Notes: a model not told the origin generated them from the letters alone. Shown: positions 9,942 to 18,879, counted from the stretch's first letter. The stretch: DNA of 64,000 nucleotides from Pararhizobium sp. IMCC3301 (GCF_030758315.1 NZ_CP132336.1:2943001-3007000), one strand, 5' to 3'. Numbers and translations: made by a program.

Positions 9942-10092
9942 TTGACTGATATTTCGTTGGCTCTAACATCTGGCCCCCAATTCGCAAAGTGCGAAAGTTC
10001 CAGCCATCCGGACCCGGCGTTCCGGAGAAATGGTTTATCAACACTTTACCACTAGGTTTTACCTGATCTCGTACCAACATTCCTGGTGAAAT

Positions 10093-11889
10093 ATGGCGTC
10101 TGGCGCCTCGTTCGAAGATTCATCCATTGCTGCTGGCGTGCTTATGGGTGCCGAAGGCAATGGCACAATGTCGGCCAGATTCCATCAATCGATCCCGGCA
10201 ATAAGGCTGTTCTTCCGGGTTTGGATTGTCGTCTCCGTTGCCAGTTTTCTGGCGTTGAACGTTTGGGACCGCGCCGACCGGGAGCGCCGCACAAACGCTT
10301 CGATTGAAAACTCGATCGAGCGCATACTGCTGGCCTGGCAGGCCGGTGTTGACGGACATGATTTTCTTGACGCATCGCAGACTGCCGATCTCGGCAAATT
10401 ATTCATTCTGCAAGACGTTATTCTGGGAGGCATCGTTCTCAGTCCCACTGGTAACACGCTCGCAAGTTTCGGCCAATTGCCCAACCTGACCTGGCAGAAT
10501 GTCTATATTGATGGAAACTCCTCTCGCTATTCCGCAAAGGAAAAGATTGTCGATGTATCATTATCGACAATCGACACCGGCGCCACCTATGACGTGATCC
10601 TGCGTATTCCCGGGCCGGGGCATGTGTTTTCAAAACTGGCGGCGGACCGCACATTTCCAGAGCGAATTGTCCGCTATGCGGTAACTGCTTCGGTTATAGC
10701 AATACTCGCCTCCGGCCTCGTGCTTGCCTTCATTCTCGGACCGCACTGGCGCATTCAGCGCGCCGCAACACGAGCGGCGACTGCGCGGACGAATGTCGAT
10801 TCCTGCCGTTTGAAATGGCAGCGTAAAGATACAATAGGCGATACCGGAAAAGCGCTTGATGCCCTGATCGCTCACATGCATTATCTCCGCGAAAGCGAGC
10901 TTGCGCCACTCCGTCACGCCTTCCAGAAATCCGGTCTGCCGATTTTGAAATTCAATGCCAATGGACGCTTCAGCGAGGGCAATGACGCGGCAGCACTGTT
11001 TTTCGAGAAGGAGAATTCTTCGCAACTGAAAGACCTCGATTTTCTGTTCACCACAATTGCCGAGCATCATCAGGGCAGCCCGCTGGAACTGGCTCAACTG
11101 AGCGGGAATGGGGCCTATCAGGGGCAGGCGATGGTGCATACGGCCAAGGGCAACAGCAAGATCTGCTTTATCGATGTCACCACTATGGCACCTTCTGAGG
11201 CCAGAAAAAGCGCAGCGATTCAGGTCATACTCGCAGATGCCACCACATTCTTCACCCGGATGGTCTCAAAAGAGCAGGAAGCGCGCGCGCTCAGGGTCAT
11301 TAATCGCAAGGCCAAGCGGCACGAAATCCTGCTACAGAGGCAACTTGACGCCTTTTACACCATCTGTAAGCCCACTTCTGATCCTGCTGATATCGCAGAT
11401 GAAACATCGGTTTTCATCAGCGTGGAACGCCTTATTCTCGAGTGGTATGAAGAAAATGTCGATATGGGCGAGGCTCCTTCGGATCTTGAGCATACGGCCT
11501 TGGAGGCTGTCAGCGGCAATCCGGAGAAAGTGCGCAATGCGCTCAGACAGGCCTATAATACGGTGTTTTCAAAAAGCGGCGAACTGGCGCCGCAAATCCG
11601 CATCAATTCCAAGCTGGTGCGCGGAGGAATGGCTGAATTCTGCATCGAACAGGTGCCGGTGCCGGATGCCCGAAGTGCCGAGAGCCAGAGTGAGATGATG
11701 AGCTGGACGCATAATCTCGGCGCCTTGAAAAAGGCGCTCAAGGAAGCTGGCGGGCAGCTTGTTTATTTCGATACCGCCGCCCTGCCGGTCAGGATCGTCC
11801 TGCAATTGCCCGCCTTCAGAACCGCCGGCAACGGTGCCCGGCCGGTTCCAGCTGAAGAAATCGATGCTGTTCTGCGCAAGACCGGATAA
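10093..11889 (+). CDS. Membrane-anchored sensor with degenerate histidine-kinase-like C terminus
   Basis: The 598-residue protein has a first membrane helix near residues 36-56 (AIRLFFRVWIVVSVASFLAL), an extracytoplasmic domain of about 135 residues, and a second helix near 193-215 (VTASVIAILASGLVLAFILG). The cytoplasmic part has a PAS-like region (about 260-345, with LPILKFNANGRFSEGNDAAA) and a C-terminal stretch whose outline resembles a histidine kinase ATPase domain: GNPEKVRNALRQAY where kinases have the helix before the N box, and LGALKKALKEAGGQ followed by VRIVLQLPAF at the end. I can find no H-box histidine, no N-box asparagine cluster and no G-box glycines. It is probably a signalling pseudo-kinase. 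It stands alone, convergent with a PhnD-like gene 40 bp away. The start at 10093 is not backed by a clear ribosome site. Confidence 0.7.
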   Translation: MASGASFEDSSIAAGVLMGAEGNGTMSARFHQSIPAIRLFFRVWIVVSVASFLALNVWDRADRERRTNASIENSIERILLAWQAGVDGHDFLDASQTADLGKLFILQDVILGGIVLSPTGNTLASFGQLPNLTWQNVYIDGNSSRYSAKEKIVDVSLSTIDTGATYDVILRIPGPGHVFSKLAADRTFPERIVRYAVTASVIAILASGLVLAFILGPHWRIQRAATRAATARTNVDSCRLKWQRKDTIGDTGKALDALIAHMHYLRESELAPLRHAFQKSGLPILKFNANGRFSEGNDAAALFFEKENSSQLKDLDFLFTTIAEHHQGSPLELAQLSGNGAYQGQAMVHTAKGNSKICFIDVTTMAPSEARKSAAIQVILADATTFFTRMVSKEQEARALRVINRKAKRHEILLQRQLDAFYTICKPTSDPADIADETSVFISVERLILEWYEENVDMGEAPSDLEHTALEAVSGNPEKVRNALRQAYNTVFSKSGELAPQIRINSKLVRGGMAEFCIEQVPVPDARSAESQSEMMSWTHNLGALKKALKEAGGQLVYFDTAALPVRIVLQLPAFRTAGNGARPVPAEEIDAVLRKTG

Positions 11890-11929
11890 GGTTTCCAAAA
11901 GGTCCGGTTTGGCTCAGTTGCGTCCCCTG

Positions 11930-12946
11930 TTAAGGCCAAGCAGGGACTTCGTTTTCCGTACCCCAGCCAAGCACGTTGAGGATCGGCAGATAGTCATAAT
12001 GGCTGACCGCAACAAAGCCGCCGCCATAAATGACATCCACTGAATCCAGAATTTCGGCCGCGGTATAAGTGGTCTCGATAGTCGTCTGTTCAGTGTTGGA
12101 ACTGCCAATGCTTTGCACACGCAAGACTGGCGTGACATTGTTCCTGTCCAGATCCGTCAGGGCTGTTCGCAACGTATTGATGATGTCTTCGGGAAGATCG
12201 TTCAGGACTGCATGCGGCCCATGAGGCAACAGTGCGGAGCGCCAGATTGTGCGGGTAGCACCCGGCTCAAGTACACCGCTTTGCTCCGCAGCTTCAACCG
12301 TTCCACGGACCGGACCTTCCGCCCCTTCCCAGCCGAAAACGCCATCTGCAGTACCCGAATTAAGAGCCTTCAGACTGGCTGACGCATCGCGGGTCACATC
12401 AGCATCGGCAAACACAAACCGTTCACCTCCGCTCAGCAGTGACATCGCTCTGGCTGGTACCAGATGGCCGGCAAGTGTCGCAGGGGATGTGTACAGCACG
12501 CGTTTATTATCAAGATCTTCAAGCGATTGAAAAGATGTGGTGCTGTCGACCAGCAACACCGACTTGATGCCATATCCTCCGCTCATCGATTTGGGTGCGG
12601 CAAGCGGTTCCACACAGCGGCAACTGGCCCAGGCTCGCGCATATGCGGACGCGGAATAAATCGCATAATGGATCCGGCCGCTGGCCTGCACTTCCATGAG
12701 GTTTTGAAAGCTGTGGGTTCCTTCAATCGTAACGCGGCGCTGCAGCCGGTCCTGCAGGTAAAGGCGGAAGGGTTCCATCCGCCGTAAAGTGTAATTCGGA
12801 TTGTCTCCGACGACGACCCCGATCCGCAAGGTGGATATTGGCCGTGTTTGCTGTGCCCATCCGCTGGCCGACATTGCAATCACAAACAGGCACGCGAGAG
12901 CAATACGCTGAACACCGATACGCTGAACAAGAGCAGGCAGATTCAT
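11930..12946 (-). CDS. PhnD-like periplasmic substrate-binding protein (phosphate/phosphonate family)
   Basis: This 338-residue protein starts with a signal peptide (hydrophobic core IALACLFVIAMSASGWAQ) and continues as a type-II periplasmic binding protein of the PhnD family: TLRIGVVVGDNPNYTLRRMEPFRLYLQDRL, HYAIYSASAYARAWA, LLVDSTTSFQSLEDLDNKRV and GVFGWEGAEG are recognisable blocks. PhnD proteins bind phosphonates or related anions for ABC import, but no permease or ATPase gene is nearby. Orphan members of this family often act as sensory binding proteins for membrane signalling proteins. The facing gene (10093-11889) is a membrane sensor, so a functional pair is possible but unproven. Confidence 0.8.
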   Translation of the reverse strand: MNLPALVQRIGVQRIALACLFVIAMSASGWAQQTRPISTLRIGVVVGDNPNYTLRRMEPFRLYLQDRLQRRVTIEGTHSFQNLMEVQASGRIHYAIYSASAYARAWASCRCVEPLAAPKSMSGGYGIKSVLLVDSTTSFQSLEDLDNKRVLYTSPATLAGHLVPARAMSLLSGGERFVFADADVTRDASASLKALNSGTADGVFGWEGAEGPVRGTVEAAEQSGVLEPGATRTIWRSALLPHGPHAVLNDLPEDIINTLRTALTDLDRNNVTPVLRVQSIGSSNTEQTTIETTYTAAEILDSVDVIYGGGFVAVSHYDYLPILNVLGWGTENEVPAWP

Positions 12947-13044
12947 TATCGGTTCCTCGAATGACCGGACTCAATTCGGATATTGCGCCCGCAAATGAAT
13001 CCATGAAACGATCCAGGGTGCAACAAATGGACTGATGTTGAAGC

Positions 13045-13054
13045 GTTTGCAAAC
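13045..13054. promoter_or_regulatory. 10-bp palindrome upstream of the PhnD-like gene
   Basis: The perfect palindrome GTTTGCAAAC lies about 100 bp upstream of the PhnD-like start, in the 190-bp gap before the GH31 gene. It could be an operator for the PhnD-like gene, but a 10-bp palindrome on its own is weak evidence. Confidence 0.3.
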
Positions 13055-13136
13055 ATATCCTGGCCAAAACAAGGCTCAATCTGTGGAATGTGTCACACAA
13101 AATCCGAATCGGTTCACAGCCATGCGACCTTCAGGA

Positions 13137-15242
13137 TCAGTACTGGCGCTGTTCCTCGATCAGAGGCAGATTACCGATTTCGCCGGTGTGCTGCACAGAT
13201 GGTCCAAAGGCGATGGTCGCACCTTGCCGCACATAAACGGCCATATCTTCCAGATCCAGATTGTGGTTGATGACGGTGCCTCCGGTGATAGCTTCATTGG
13301 TCACCAGATGACACCAGTTGCCGACCGGCAGATAGGTTCGGCCGATGCCTTGCGGACGCACGATCGGTGAAACCAGAATGTCCGGCCCGAACATGAATTG
13401 CAGATCAAAACTCCATGAGGCGGGATCGTGGGGACATGCGACCGCCATCGGGCGCTGCACCGGCAGGCCCGTTTCGCAGGCGGTTTCCAGCGCTTTCCAT
13501 AGATAGGGCAGCAATCTGTAGCGCAGCTTCAAAGCCGTCATCACAGCATTTGCCGGGCGCTCGCCATACGACCAGGGAGCCCGGTCGCCTATGCCGTGAA
13601 ACCGCATATGGGATGAGAACACAGCCGCCTGGGTCCAGCGCACAAACAGTTCCGCATCCCGTGTATCGCCATAGAATCCGCCAATATCGGTGGCGTAGCA
13701 GGCAGCTCCCGAATTGGCCCAGGACAGGCCGCCGCGCAGCGAGGCTGCGAGGCCCTCCCAATCTGCCTGCGGATCGCCGCCCCACTGCGCCGGATAGCGC
13801 TGCGAACCGGCCCAGCCGGCACGGGCAAGCAGGCAGGCACCGTTTTTGGCATACATCTCTGATGCTTCAAAAACGCAGCGATTATACAGCAGCGGATAGA
13901 CATTATGCAGCCGTTTGCCGGTATCGCCATTATAAGCCTGGCAGTCCGGCTCGACCTGTTCGCCAAAATCGCTCTTGATCATGTCGACGCCAAGGTCAAA
14001 CAGGGCCTTGTGTTCATCGCGCCACCAAGCATAGGCCGCCGGGTTGGTAAAATCGATCAGGCTTGAATCCGGTAGCGGCGTCAGGACCTTGCCGAACGGC
14101 TCCATGTCCCATTCATAGCGGTAGGGCAGGCCGCTTCGCCGGTCGGTTAGAAAATAGCCCTTGTCGCTCAACTCGTCATAGATCGGACTGTTGACGGAGA
14201 CGAGTGGGTATTCCCAGCAGCAGACATGAAACCCCATCGCCTTGACCTGATCGATAATGCTTTTCGGGTCCTCAAAGCGTTTCGGATCGAAATCGAAATG
14301 GAACCGTGTATCGGTATCCTGCCAGGCGCGGCCATCAAACGTGATGGTATCGCAGGGCATCCCGTAACTGCGCACCGTGCGGGCAGCCTCCAGAAACTCA
14401 GCTGGCGTTTGATAATAGGCTTTCGACAGGATCGCACCAAGGCTCCACAATGGCGGCATCACAGGCCGGCCGGTGAGACGCGTATAGCGCTCCAATATCT
14501 GTTCGGGCGTTTTGCCGGCAATGAGAAACAAATCAATCGCCTCATCTTCTACCAGCAGTCCGTAAGCGCGGTGTGACCATTGCGAAAACCCGATCGCATG
14601 CAATACTGGTGCGGGGGTGTGGACAAAGATGCCCCAGCCCGCCGGTGACCAGGCAAACGGGCAGTTTTTGTAAGAGCGTTCGGAATTGACACCCAGCGCA
14701 TCGTGGGTGAACGAATGGACAAGCTGACCGCGCTTGTCGAGCGGGCCCCACTTCTCGCCAAGCCCGTAAACCGGGTCCTGGCTGGTCAGATCCAGATTGA
14801 CCAGCCATCCCTTATCGACCCGTGCAAAGGGCGGCAGGCGGAATTCGCGTACAAAATGCCCGTCGCGGGCCGATTCCAGCACCGGACGGTCCCATCTGCG
14901 AAAGTCAATCGCCATCGGCTGGTGTCGTACGGTCAGCGTGAAAAATCCCCAACTGATCGTGGTTTTCCCCTCGCCACCGGAGATTTCCGCCGCGACCGGT
15001 TCCGGTTCGCCATCCAGTATGCCGTAAACCGGCCTGTTATGCGGTCCAAGATTAAGCCGCACGCCATTTTCAAGCGTTGTCACGCGAAACGGGCCGTCGG
15101 TGGTTTCAAACACCAGCTGTCCTGGCGCGACAACACTGGCAGTACCGAGAATTTCCGTCTGGCGGCAGGCGCTCCAGTTCGGATTCAGGATGTCGAATGG
15201 CGCTGCATTGTCGATGTTGGCGGTCTTTCCAAGGGCACTCAT
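13137..15242 (-). CDS. Glycoside hydrolase family 31, alpha-xylosidase/alpha-glucosidase type
   Basis: The 701-residue enzyme hydrolyses alpha-glycosides with retention. The catalytic nucleophile is the Asp in DMIKSDFGEQ (about residue 425) and the acid/base the Asp in CYATDIGGFYG (about 519). WGGDPQADWEGLAASLRGGL and HGIGDRAPW complete the GH31 pattern. Around the substrate-binding loop it reads TITFDGRAWQDTDTRFHFDF, closer to the YicI alpha-xylosidase arrangement than to the YihQ sulfoquinovosidase. No signal peptide is seen, so it acts on imported glycosides. I chose the ATG at 15242, preceded by a purine-rich stretch (GAGAGAG), over a GTG at 15257. It is the last gene of the kinase-aldolase-isomerase operon, 11 bp after the isomerase stop. 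Confidence 0.93.
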   Translation of the reverse strand: MSALGKTANIDNAAPFDILNPNWSACRQTEILGTASVVAPGQLVFETTDGPFRVTTLENGVRLNLGPHNRPVYGILDGEPEPVAAEISGGEGKTTISWGFFTLTVRHQPMAIDFRRWDRPVLESARDGHFVREFRLPPFARVDKGWLVNLDLTSQDPVYGLGEKWGPLDKRGQLVHSFTHDALGVNSERSYKNCPFAWSPAGWGIFVHTPAPVLHAIGFSQWSHRAYGLLVEDEAIDLFLIAGKTPEQILERYTRLTGRPVMPPLWSLGAILSKAYYQTPAEFLEAARTVRSYGMPCDTITFDGRAWQDTDTRFHFDFDPKRFEDPKSIIDQVKAMGFHVCCWEYPLVSVNSPIYDELSDKGYFLTDRRSGLPYRYEWDMEPFGKVLTPLPDSSLIDFTNPAAYAWWRDEHKALFDLGVDMIKSDFGEQVEPDCQAYNGDTGKRLHNVYPLLYNRCVFEASEMYAKNGACLLARAGWAGSQRYPAQWGGDPQADWEGLAASLRGGLSWANSGAACYATDIGGFYGDTRDAELFVRWTQAAVFSSHMRFHGIGDRAPWSYGERPANAVMTALKLRYRLLPYLWKALETACETGLPVQRPMAVACPHDPASWSFDLQFMFGPDILVSPIVRPQGIGRTYLPVGNWCHLVTNEAITGGTVINHNLDLEDMAVYVRQGATIAFGPSVQHTGEIGNLPLIEEQRQY

Positions 15243-15253
15243 CTCAATCTCTC

Positions 15254-16639
15254 TCACGCCATGATAACGGGAAGGCCAAGCACACTGGCTGCGGCCGTCA
15301 AAGCTTCCGCATGGTTGCCGTAAGCCAGCGTCGTATGGTGTTCCAATCCGGCATCCATCACGGTTTTCAAAGTGGACTTGATCCCCGCATCAAAGCTGAG
15401 AACGCCGGCGGTTCCGGAAAACGCCAGCGGGGCCTGCTGCATTTCGCCGGTCGCCAGAAACAGGCTTTGCGCGCCACGCGCCTGGCTGATGCGGGCCAGC
15501 GTCACCCGTCCCGGTTTGAGCGGAAATTCAAACAGAAGTGGCATTTTTCGGTTGGAATGAATGGCGGCTTTCGGCTGGAATTCAGGCTCGCACATGGAAA
15601 CCGGTGCCTGTCCGCAATGCCACACCACTCCGGTTTCGCTGGCTTCATCCAGATCGACCAGATCGACGAGAAAGGGCGGCATGCCGGTCAGTTCCTGAAC
15701 CAGCAGATTGGTCAGAGCGCCATAGACATCCGCTTCGCAGGCGCATGGGATTCTGGCTTCACCCATCATACCCACCGGGCCGCAAACGGCTGCGCCATAT
15801 TCGGTAAAGGTTTCCGGCCAGCACCGGATGGCAAAAGCGCTGTAATCCTTGCCTTGCTGCAGCGCCTGCAAGGCTCCGTGCAAGGCCAGCGAGCGCTCCA
15901 GTTGCGGCTGGTCAAGTTCGCCAAGACCGCGCAAATCCGCAACTTTGCTTCGGCTGGCGGCGATGCTCTGCGCCGGAATATCCCGTGCAGTTTCAAACAG
16001 ATCGTCAAGGGCGATTTCATCGACCGTAACGCCGGTCAGTTTTTCGATGGTTTTGGAGTTGTAACGGCAGGTTGCAAAGCCGTCCGGATGGTCTCCGATG
16101 CGGCCAATACGTTTGCCTTTCAGCCGCTCGATCACCGGAGCAACCGCGCTGGTATCCGCGTTTGCATCTTCGCCAAAGCGCGGAGTCGCTTCTCTGTCGC
16201 CGGATAGAAAATCGTCCAGCAGCGTCACCACATCGGTGTCTTGCGGGGCGCTATAGGCATAGGAAAACGCTGTGTCGTTCAACCCCAGCGCATGCGCGGC
16301 CAGGTTGAGGCCGCAAAATGCATTCAGCCGCAGCCGGCCACCAAGACGGGGTTCGGGAAAAGCCCACAGGGCCAGCGGAGCAGCCAGCTGATCGGCAATT
16401 CTGATCGTCATACTGGCATCGGTAAAGGTAACCTGAAGGATCAGCACAAGGTCGAGATGCTGCGTCTTCAAGGCTTCCAGCGCTGCCAGTGTCGCATCAG
16501 CATCAAGCAGCAGTGTCTCGCCGCCAATGATGTCATGGCCGCTTTTCAGCAGCGCCTGCCTGGCTTGTCCCAGCAGCTCTTCAGCAAACGCTACATCGAA
16601 GGTCGGCCGGCCAAGTGCCAGTACACCAATGCTGGACAT
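15254..16639 (-). CDS. L-fucose isomerase-like sugar isomerase (COG2407 type)
   Basis: The 461-residue protein has the fold signature of the L-fucose/L-arabinose isomerase superfamily. The C-terminal half carries likely metal-binding positions in CEADVYGALTNLLVQ, FLVDLVDLDEA and VVWHCGQAP. The N-terminal half (VGVLAL-like start, then LLDADATLAALEALKTQHLD) matches the first Rossmann-like domain of the family. It would convert an aldose to a ketose in the cytoplasm. It lies between an aldolase gene (11-bp gap) and the GH31 gene, downstream of a PfkB kinase. That context places it as the aldose-ketose step of a kinase/aldolase pathway. The substrate is not known; isomerases of the E. coli YihS type belong to an unrelated family. 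A strong GAGGAG sequence sits just before the start. Confidence 0.82.
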   Translation of the reverse strand: MSSIGVLALGRPTFDVAFAEELLGQARQALLKSGHDIIGGETLLLDADATLAALEALKTQHLDLVLILQVTFTDASMTIRIADQLAAPLALWAFPEPRLGGRLRLNAFCGLNLAAHALGLNDTAFSYAYSAPQDTDVVTLLDDFLSGDREATPRFGEDANADTSAVAPVIERLKGKRIGRIGDHPDGFATCRYNSKTIEKLTGVTVDEIALDDLFETARDIPAQSIAASRSKVADLRGLGELDQPQLERSLALHGALQALQQGKDYSAFAIRCWPETFTEYGAAVCGPVGMMGEARIPCACEADVYGALTNLLVQELTGMPPFLVDLVDLDEASETGVVWHCGQAPVSMCEPEFQPKAAIHSNRKMPLLFEFPLKPGRVTLARISQARGAQSLFLATGEMQQAPLAFSGTAGVLSFDAGIKSTLKTVMDAGLEHHTTLAYGNHAEALTAAASVLGLPVIMA

Positions 16640-16650
16640 ATCATCTCCTC

Positions 16651-17706
16651 TTAAAACCCGGCGTAAGTGTTTCGGAAATGCGCATCCGCGTCTTCAACAA
16701 CAACATCGGGACTGCTTGTTCCGTTGTAGCGCTGGTGATTGAACCAGGGAAGTGCGTTCGCGTCTGTCAATGCGTTGATCGAGCGCATATAGGGCACTGC
16801 ATCAGCTTGCAGACCGGCACGTATTGCATCCCAGTCGGGAAATGCCCCAAAGGCATCCAGCCAGATCGCCCGCCCGGCGAGATAGCCCGAAGCTCCGGCC
16901 TTATAGGCATACTCAAGAATACTGCTGAATGCGGCCTTGTCAGCGCCCGCCGACAGCATCACCCAGGGCCGTGCCGACAAGCGCCCCATTTCATCAAAAA
17001 GGGCCTGGATCGCATCCGATCCCATCGACCCGTTTCCGGCGGCGACAGCGGCGCTGACAGGGCTTTCAAGCTTGAAGACATCAATGCCGTAATCGGGATG
17101 GGCAAATTCCGCGACACTGCCCAGCACATGGGCTGAATCCTTGCCCTGCATCTCGACATAATCCTTGGTCTGATGCGCGTCATGGGCCAGCGGATAGACC
17201 AGCAGTTCAAACAGGAACGGAATGTCATATCTGGCACAGGCGTCACCAATGCGTTTGGTGAAATCCTTTTGCGCCTGACAGGCCGCCGCAGATGCATCCG
17301 GGCGATACCAGGCAAGCACTTTGACCGCATCGCCGCCAACGCGTTTGATTTTCTCGACGCTCCAATCGTCTATTTCCGACGATATGCGGCCGTTTTCGGT
17401 TTCTTCAAACAGCGAATCCTCCAGGGTCACGATCAGCCCCCTGGCCGGATCGGCCATCCGCAGCCCCTTGGGCAGGGCATAATGCGGATCCAGCAGCATT
17501 GCCGTGGCACTGGATTGCAGCTCCTCCAGCAGCATCAGCTTGAACCGCGTCACATCCTCATATGGCGCCTCTGCAGTGCCGCGAATTTTGGCAATCGGAT
17601 TCTTGATCGGCGGGCGCTGATCGACCGCAAGCATTTTGAACCGGCCGGCGCCGTCAGCCATCCTGCGCAGGCTCCATAATTTTCCGGGAGAAAGTGAATT
17701 TGTCAT
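16651..17706 (-). CDS. Class I ketose-phosphate aldolase, LacD/YihT-like
   Basis: The 351-residue protein belongs to the class I aldolase family that includes tagatose-1,6-bisphosphate aldolase LacD and sulfofructose-1-phosphate aldolase YihT. The Schiff-base lysine is Lys212 in GIDVFKLESPV (YihT has DLYKVEMPL at this place). The phosphate- or sulfonate-side arginine is Arg279 in GASGYLAGRAIW, and the N-terminal FKMLAVDQR motif is shared. It should release DHAP and a three-carbon aldehyde from a ketose-1-phosphate. It is about 25-60 residues longer than LacD and YihT, with extra sequence at both ends. It overlaps the kinase gene upstream by 4 bp (ATGA), so their expression is coupled. LacD-like or YihT-like specificity cannot be settled by eye. 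Confidence 0.85.
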   Translation of the reverse strand: MTNSLSPGKLWSLRRMADGAGRFKMLAVDQRPPIKNPIAKIRGTAEAPYEDVTRFKLMLLEELQSSATAMLLDPHYALPKGLRMADPARGLIVTLEDSLFEETENGRISSEIDDWSVEKIKRVGGDAVKVLAWYRPDASAAACQAQKDFTKRIGDACARYDIPFLFELLVYPLAHDAHQTKDYVEMQGKDSAHVLGSVAEFAHPDYGIDVFKLESPVSAAVAAGNGSMGSDAIQALFDEMGRLSARPWVMLSAGADKAAFSSILEYAYKAGASGYLAGRAIWLDAFGAFPDWDAIRAGLQADAVPYMRSINALTDANALPWFNHQRYNGTSSPDVVVEDADAHFRNTYAGF

Positions 17707-18629
17707 AAGGAGATCGGCTCCATCTGGAGTGTTTGATTTTCAAGAAAACGATTTAGCTCTGCACGGCGAGGCGTGCCTGTGCGGCCGCCAAACCGGGTGC
17801 ATTTCAAAGCGGCCGCGCCGGAAGCAAAAACCAGCGCCTGCTCATCACTCTGGCCCTCCGCCAGCGCCAGCGCGAAAGCGCCATGCCAGACATCTCCGGC
17901 ACCCAGTGTGTCTACCACATCTATCGCAAATCCGGGCAAATGACGCAGCACTCCATCGCGGGCGACATAGACACCGTTGGGTCCATCAGTGACGGCCGTC
18001 CAGCGCCCCTCGCGCCTTGCGCTGGCGCTGAGTAACCCCGTCAGCAGATTGTCCTCGCCGGCATAATCGTGCAGGCCCTGTGCGGAGAAAACCGGATGGC
18101 TCGACAGAATTACTGCTGCCCGTTCAGGACTGCCAAACGGCATCTCTCCATCCAGAACCGCAGGAATGCCCTTTTCCGCCGCCAGTTCAAACAGCCGCAC
18201 CGCACCTTCCGCCCAGCGGCTGTCGGCAACAACAGCATCGGCTTCGCGAGTAAAATAATCCGCTACAAAGCCAGGGTCTGTGGGAATGGAATTGTCTCGA
18301 TAGCCCATGATCATGCGCTCGCCCGTCTGGTCCACCATGATCGCCGACAGGGGGGATTTCAGACCATCAAAGCGTCTGACTCCGGCGCAATTGACGTGAT
18401 CGGTTTCAAGATCGCGGATGATGATGTCCGCCGTAAAATCATTGCCGAGGCGGGAGATCAGATGGCTGTTACCGCCGAGCCGGGCCACAGCGACGGCTGC
18501 GGTGGCAGCACAGCCCCCGCCGGTGACGGCGAAATCCCTGGCGCGGTATTTGCGCGGTTCGCTGGGTATCTCGTCGACTGAAAAGACGAAATCCTGTACG
18601 GCGACGCCAAGTGTGATGACCGTGGCCAT
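17703..18629 (-). CDS. PfkB-family sugar kinase, YihV-like
   Basis: The 308-residue ribokinase-fold enzyme phosphorylates a ketose, probably at C1. The glycine-rich motif GGGCAATAAVAVARLGG (residues 37-53) and the catalytic TLGAGDVWHG (base Asp246) are intact. Compared with my recollection of E. coli sulfofructose kinase YihV, the alignment is nearly ungapped: ADSRW aligns with ADVRW, keeping Arg138, and VFASGAAALKCTRFGGRTG matches its C terminus. However, position 109 is Gly where YihV has a sulfonate-binding Asn. It is the first gene of the operon kinase-aldolase-isomerase-GH31, with the shared operator about 110 bp upstream. Kinase call is firm; the substrate is inferred only. Confidence 0.88.
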   Translation of the reverse strand: MATVITLGVAVQDFVFSVDEIPSEPRKYRARDFAVTGGGCAATAAVAVARLGGNSHLISRLGNDFTADIIIRDLETDHVNCAGVRRFDGLKSPLSAIMVDQTGERMIMGYRDNSIPTDPGFVADYFTREADAVVADSRWAEGAVRLFELAAEKGIPAVLDGEMPFGSPERAAVILSSHPVFSAQGLHDYAGEDNLLTGLLSASARREGRWTAVTDGPNGVYVARDGVLRHLPGFAIDVVDTLGAGDVWHGAFALALAEGQSDEQALVFASGAAALKCTRFGGRTGTPRRAELNRFLENQTLQMEPISL

Positions 18630-18735
18630 GCGCCACTCCCGAAGTTTGCTCCGACTTGTAAGTCCGGTATTTCAGGCTTCAATCTCAGGCCTGCGAGGTC
18701 GCCACAAGCTGTGCGCCTGACCAGAACTCTATTGA

Positions 18736-18758
18736 AGTCTTATGTCTTTTACAAGACT
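18736..18758. promoter_or_regulatory. Putative operator, copy 1 (shared 23-bp motif)
   Basis: This lies in the divergent promoter region between the kinase operon and the Sel1-repeat gene. The outer arms AGTCTT (18736-18741) and AAGACT (18753-18758) are inverted repeats around a T-rich centre, with TGT and ACA as inner partners. The 23 bases 18737-18759 recur without a mismatch at 22662-22684. The right half (TACAAGAC) recalls GntR/FadR-type operators. No cognate regulator gene is in the window. Confidence 0.7.
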
Positions 18759-18879
18759 CTCTTTATCCGGGGAACGGCTTTCGCGTCGAAACGCCTGTCG
18801 CACCTGACGTGATCATCCGTGGGCATTGCGTTTCGCTTCCGGATTCCTATTGTGGGGAGAGCTATCGAAGGACAGACCG

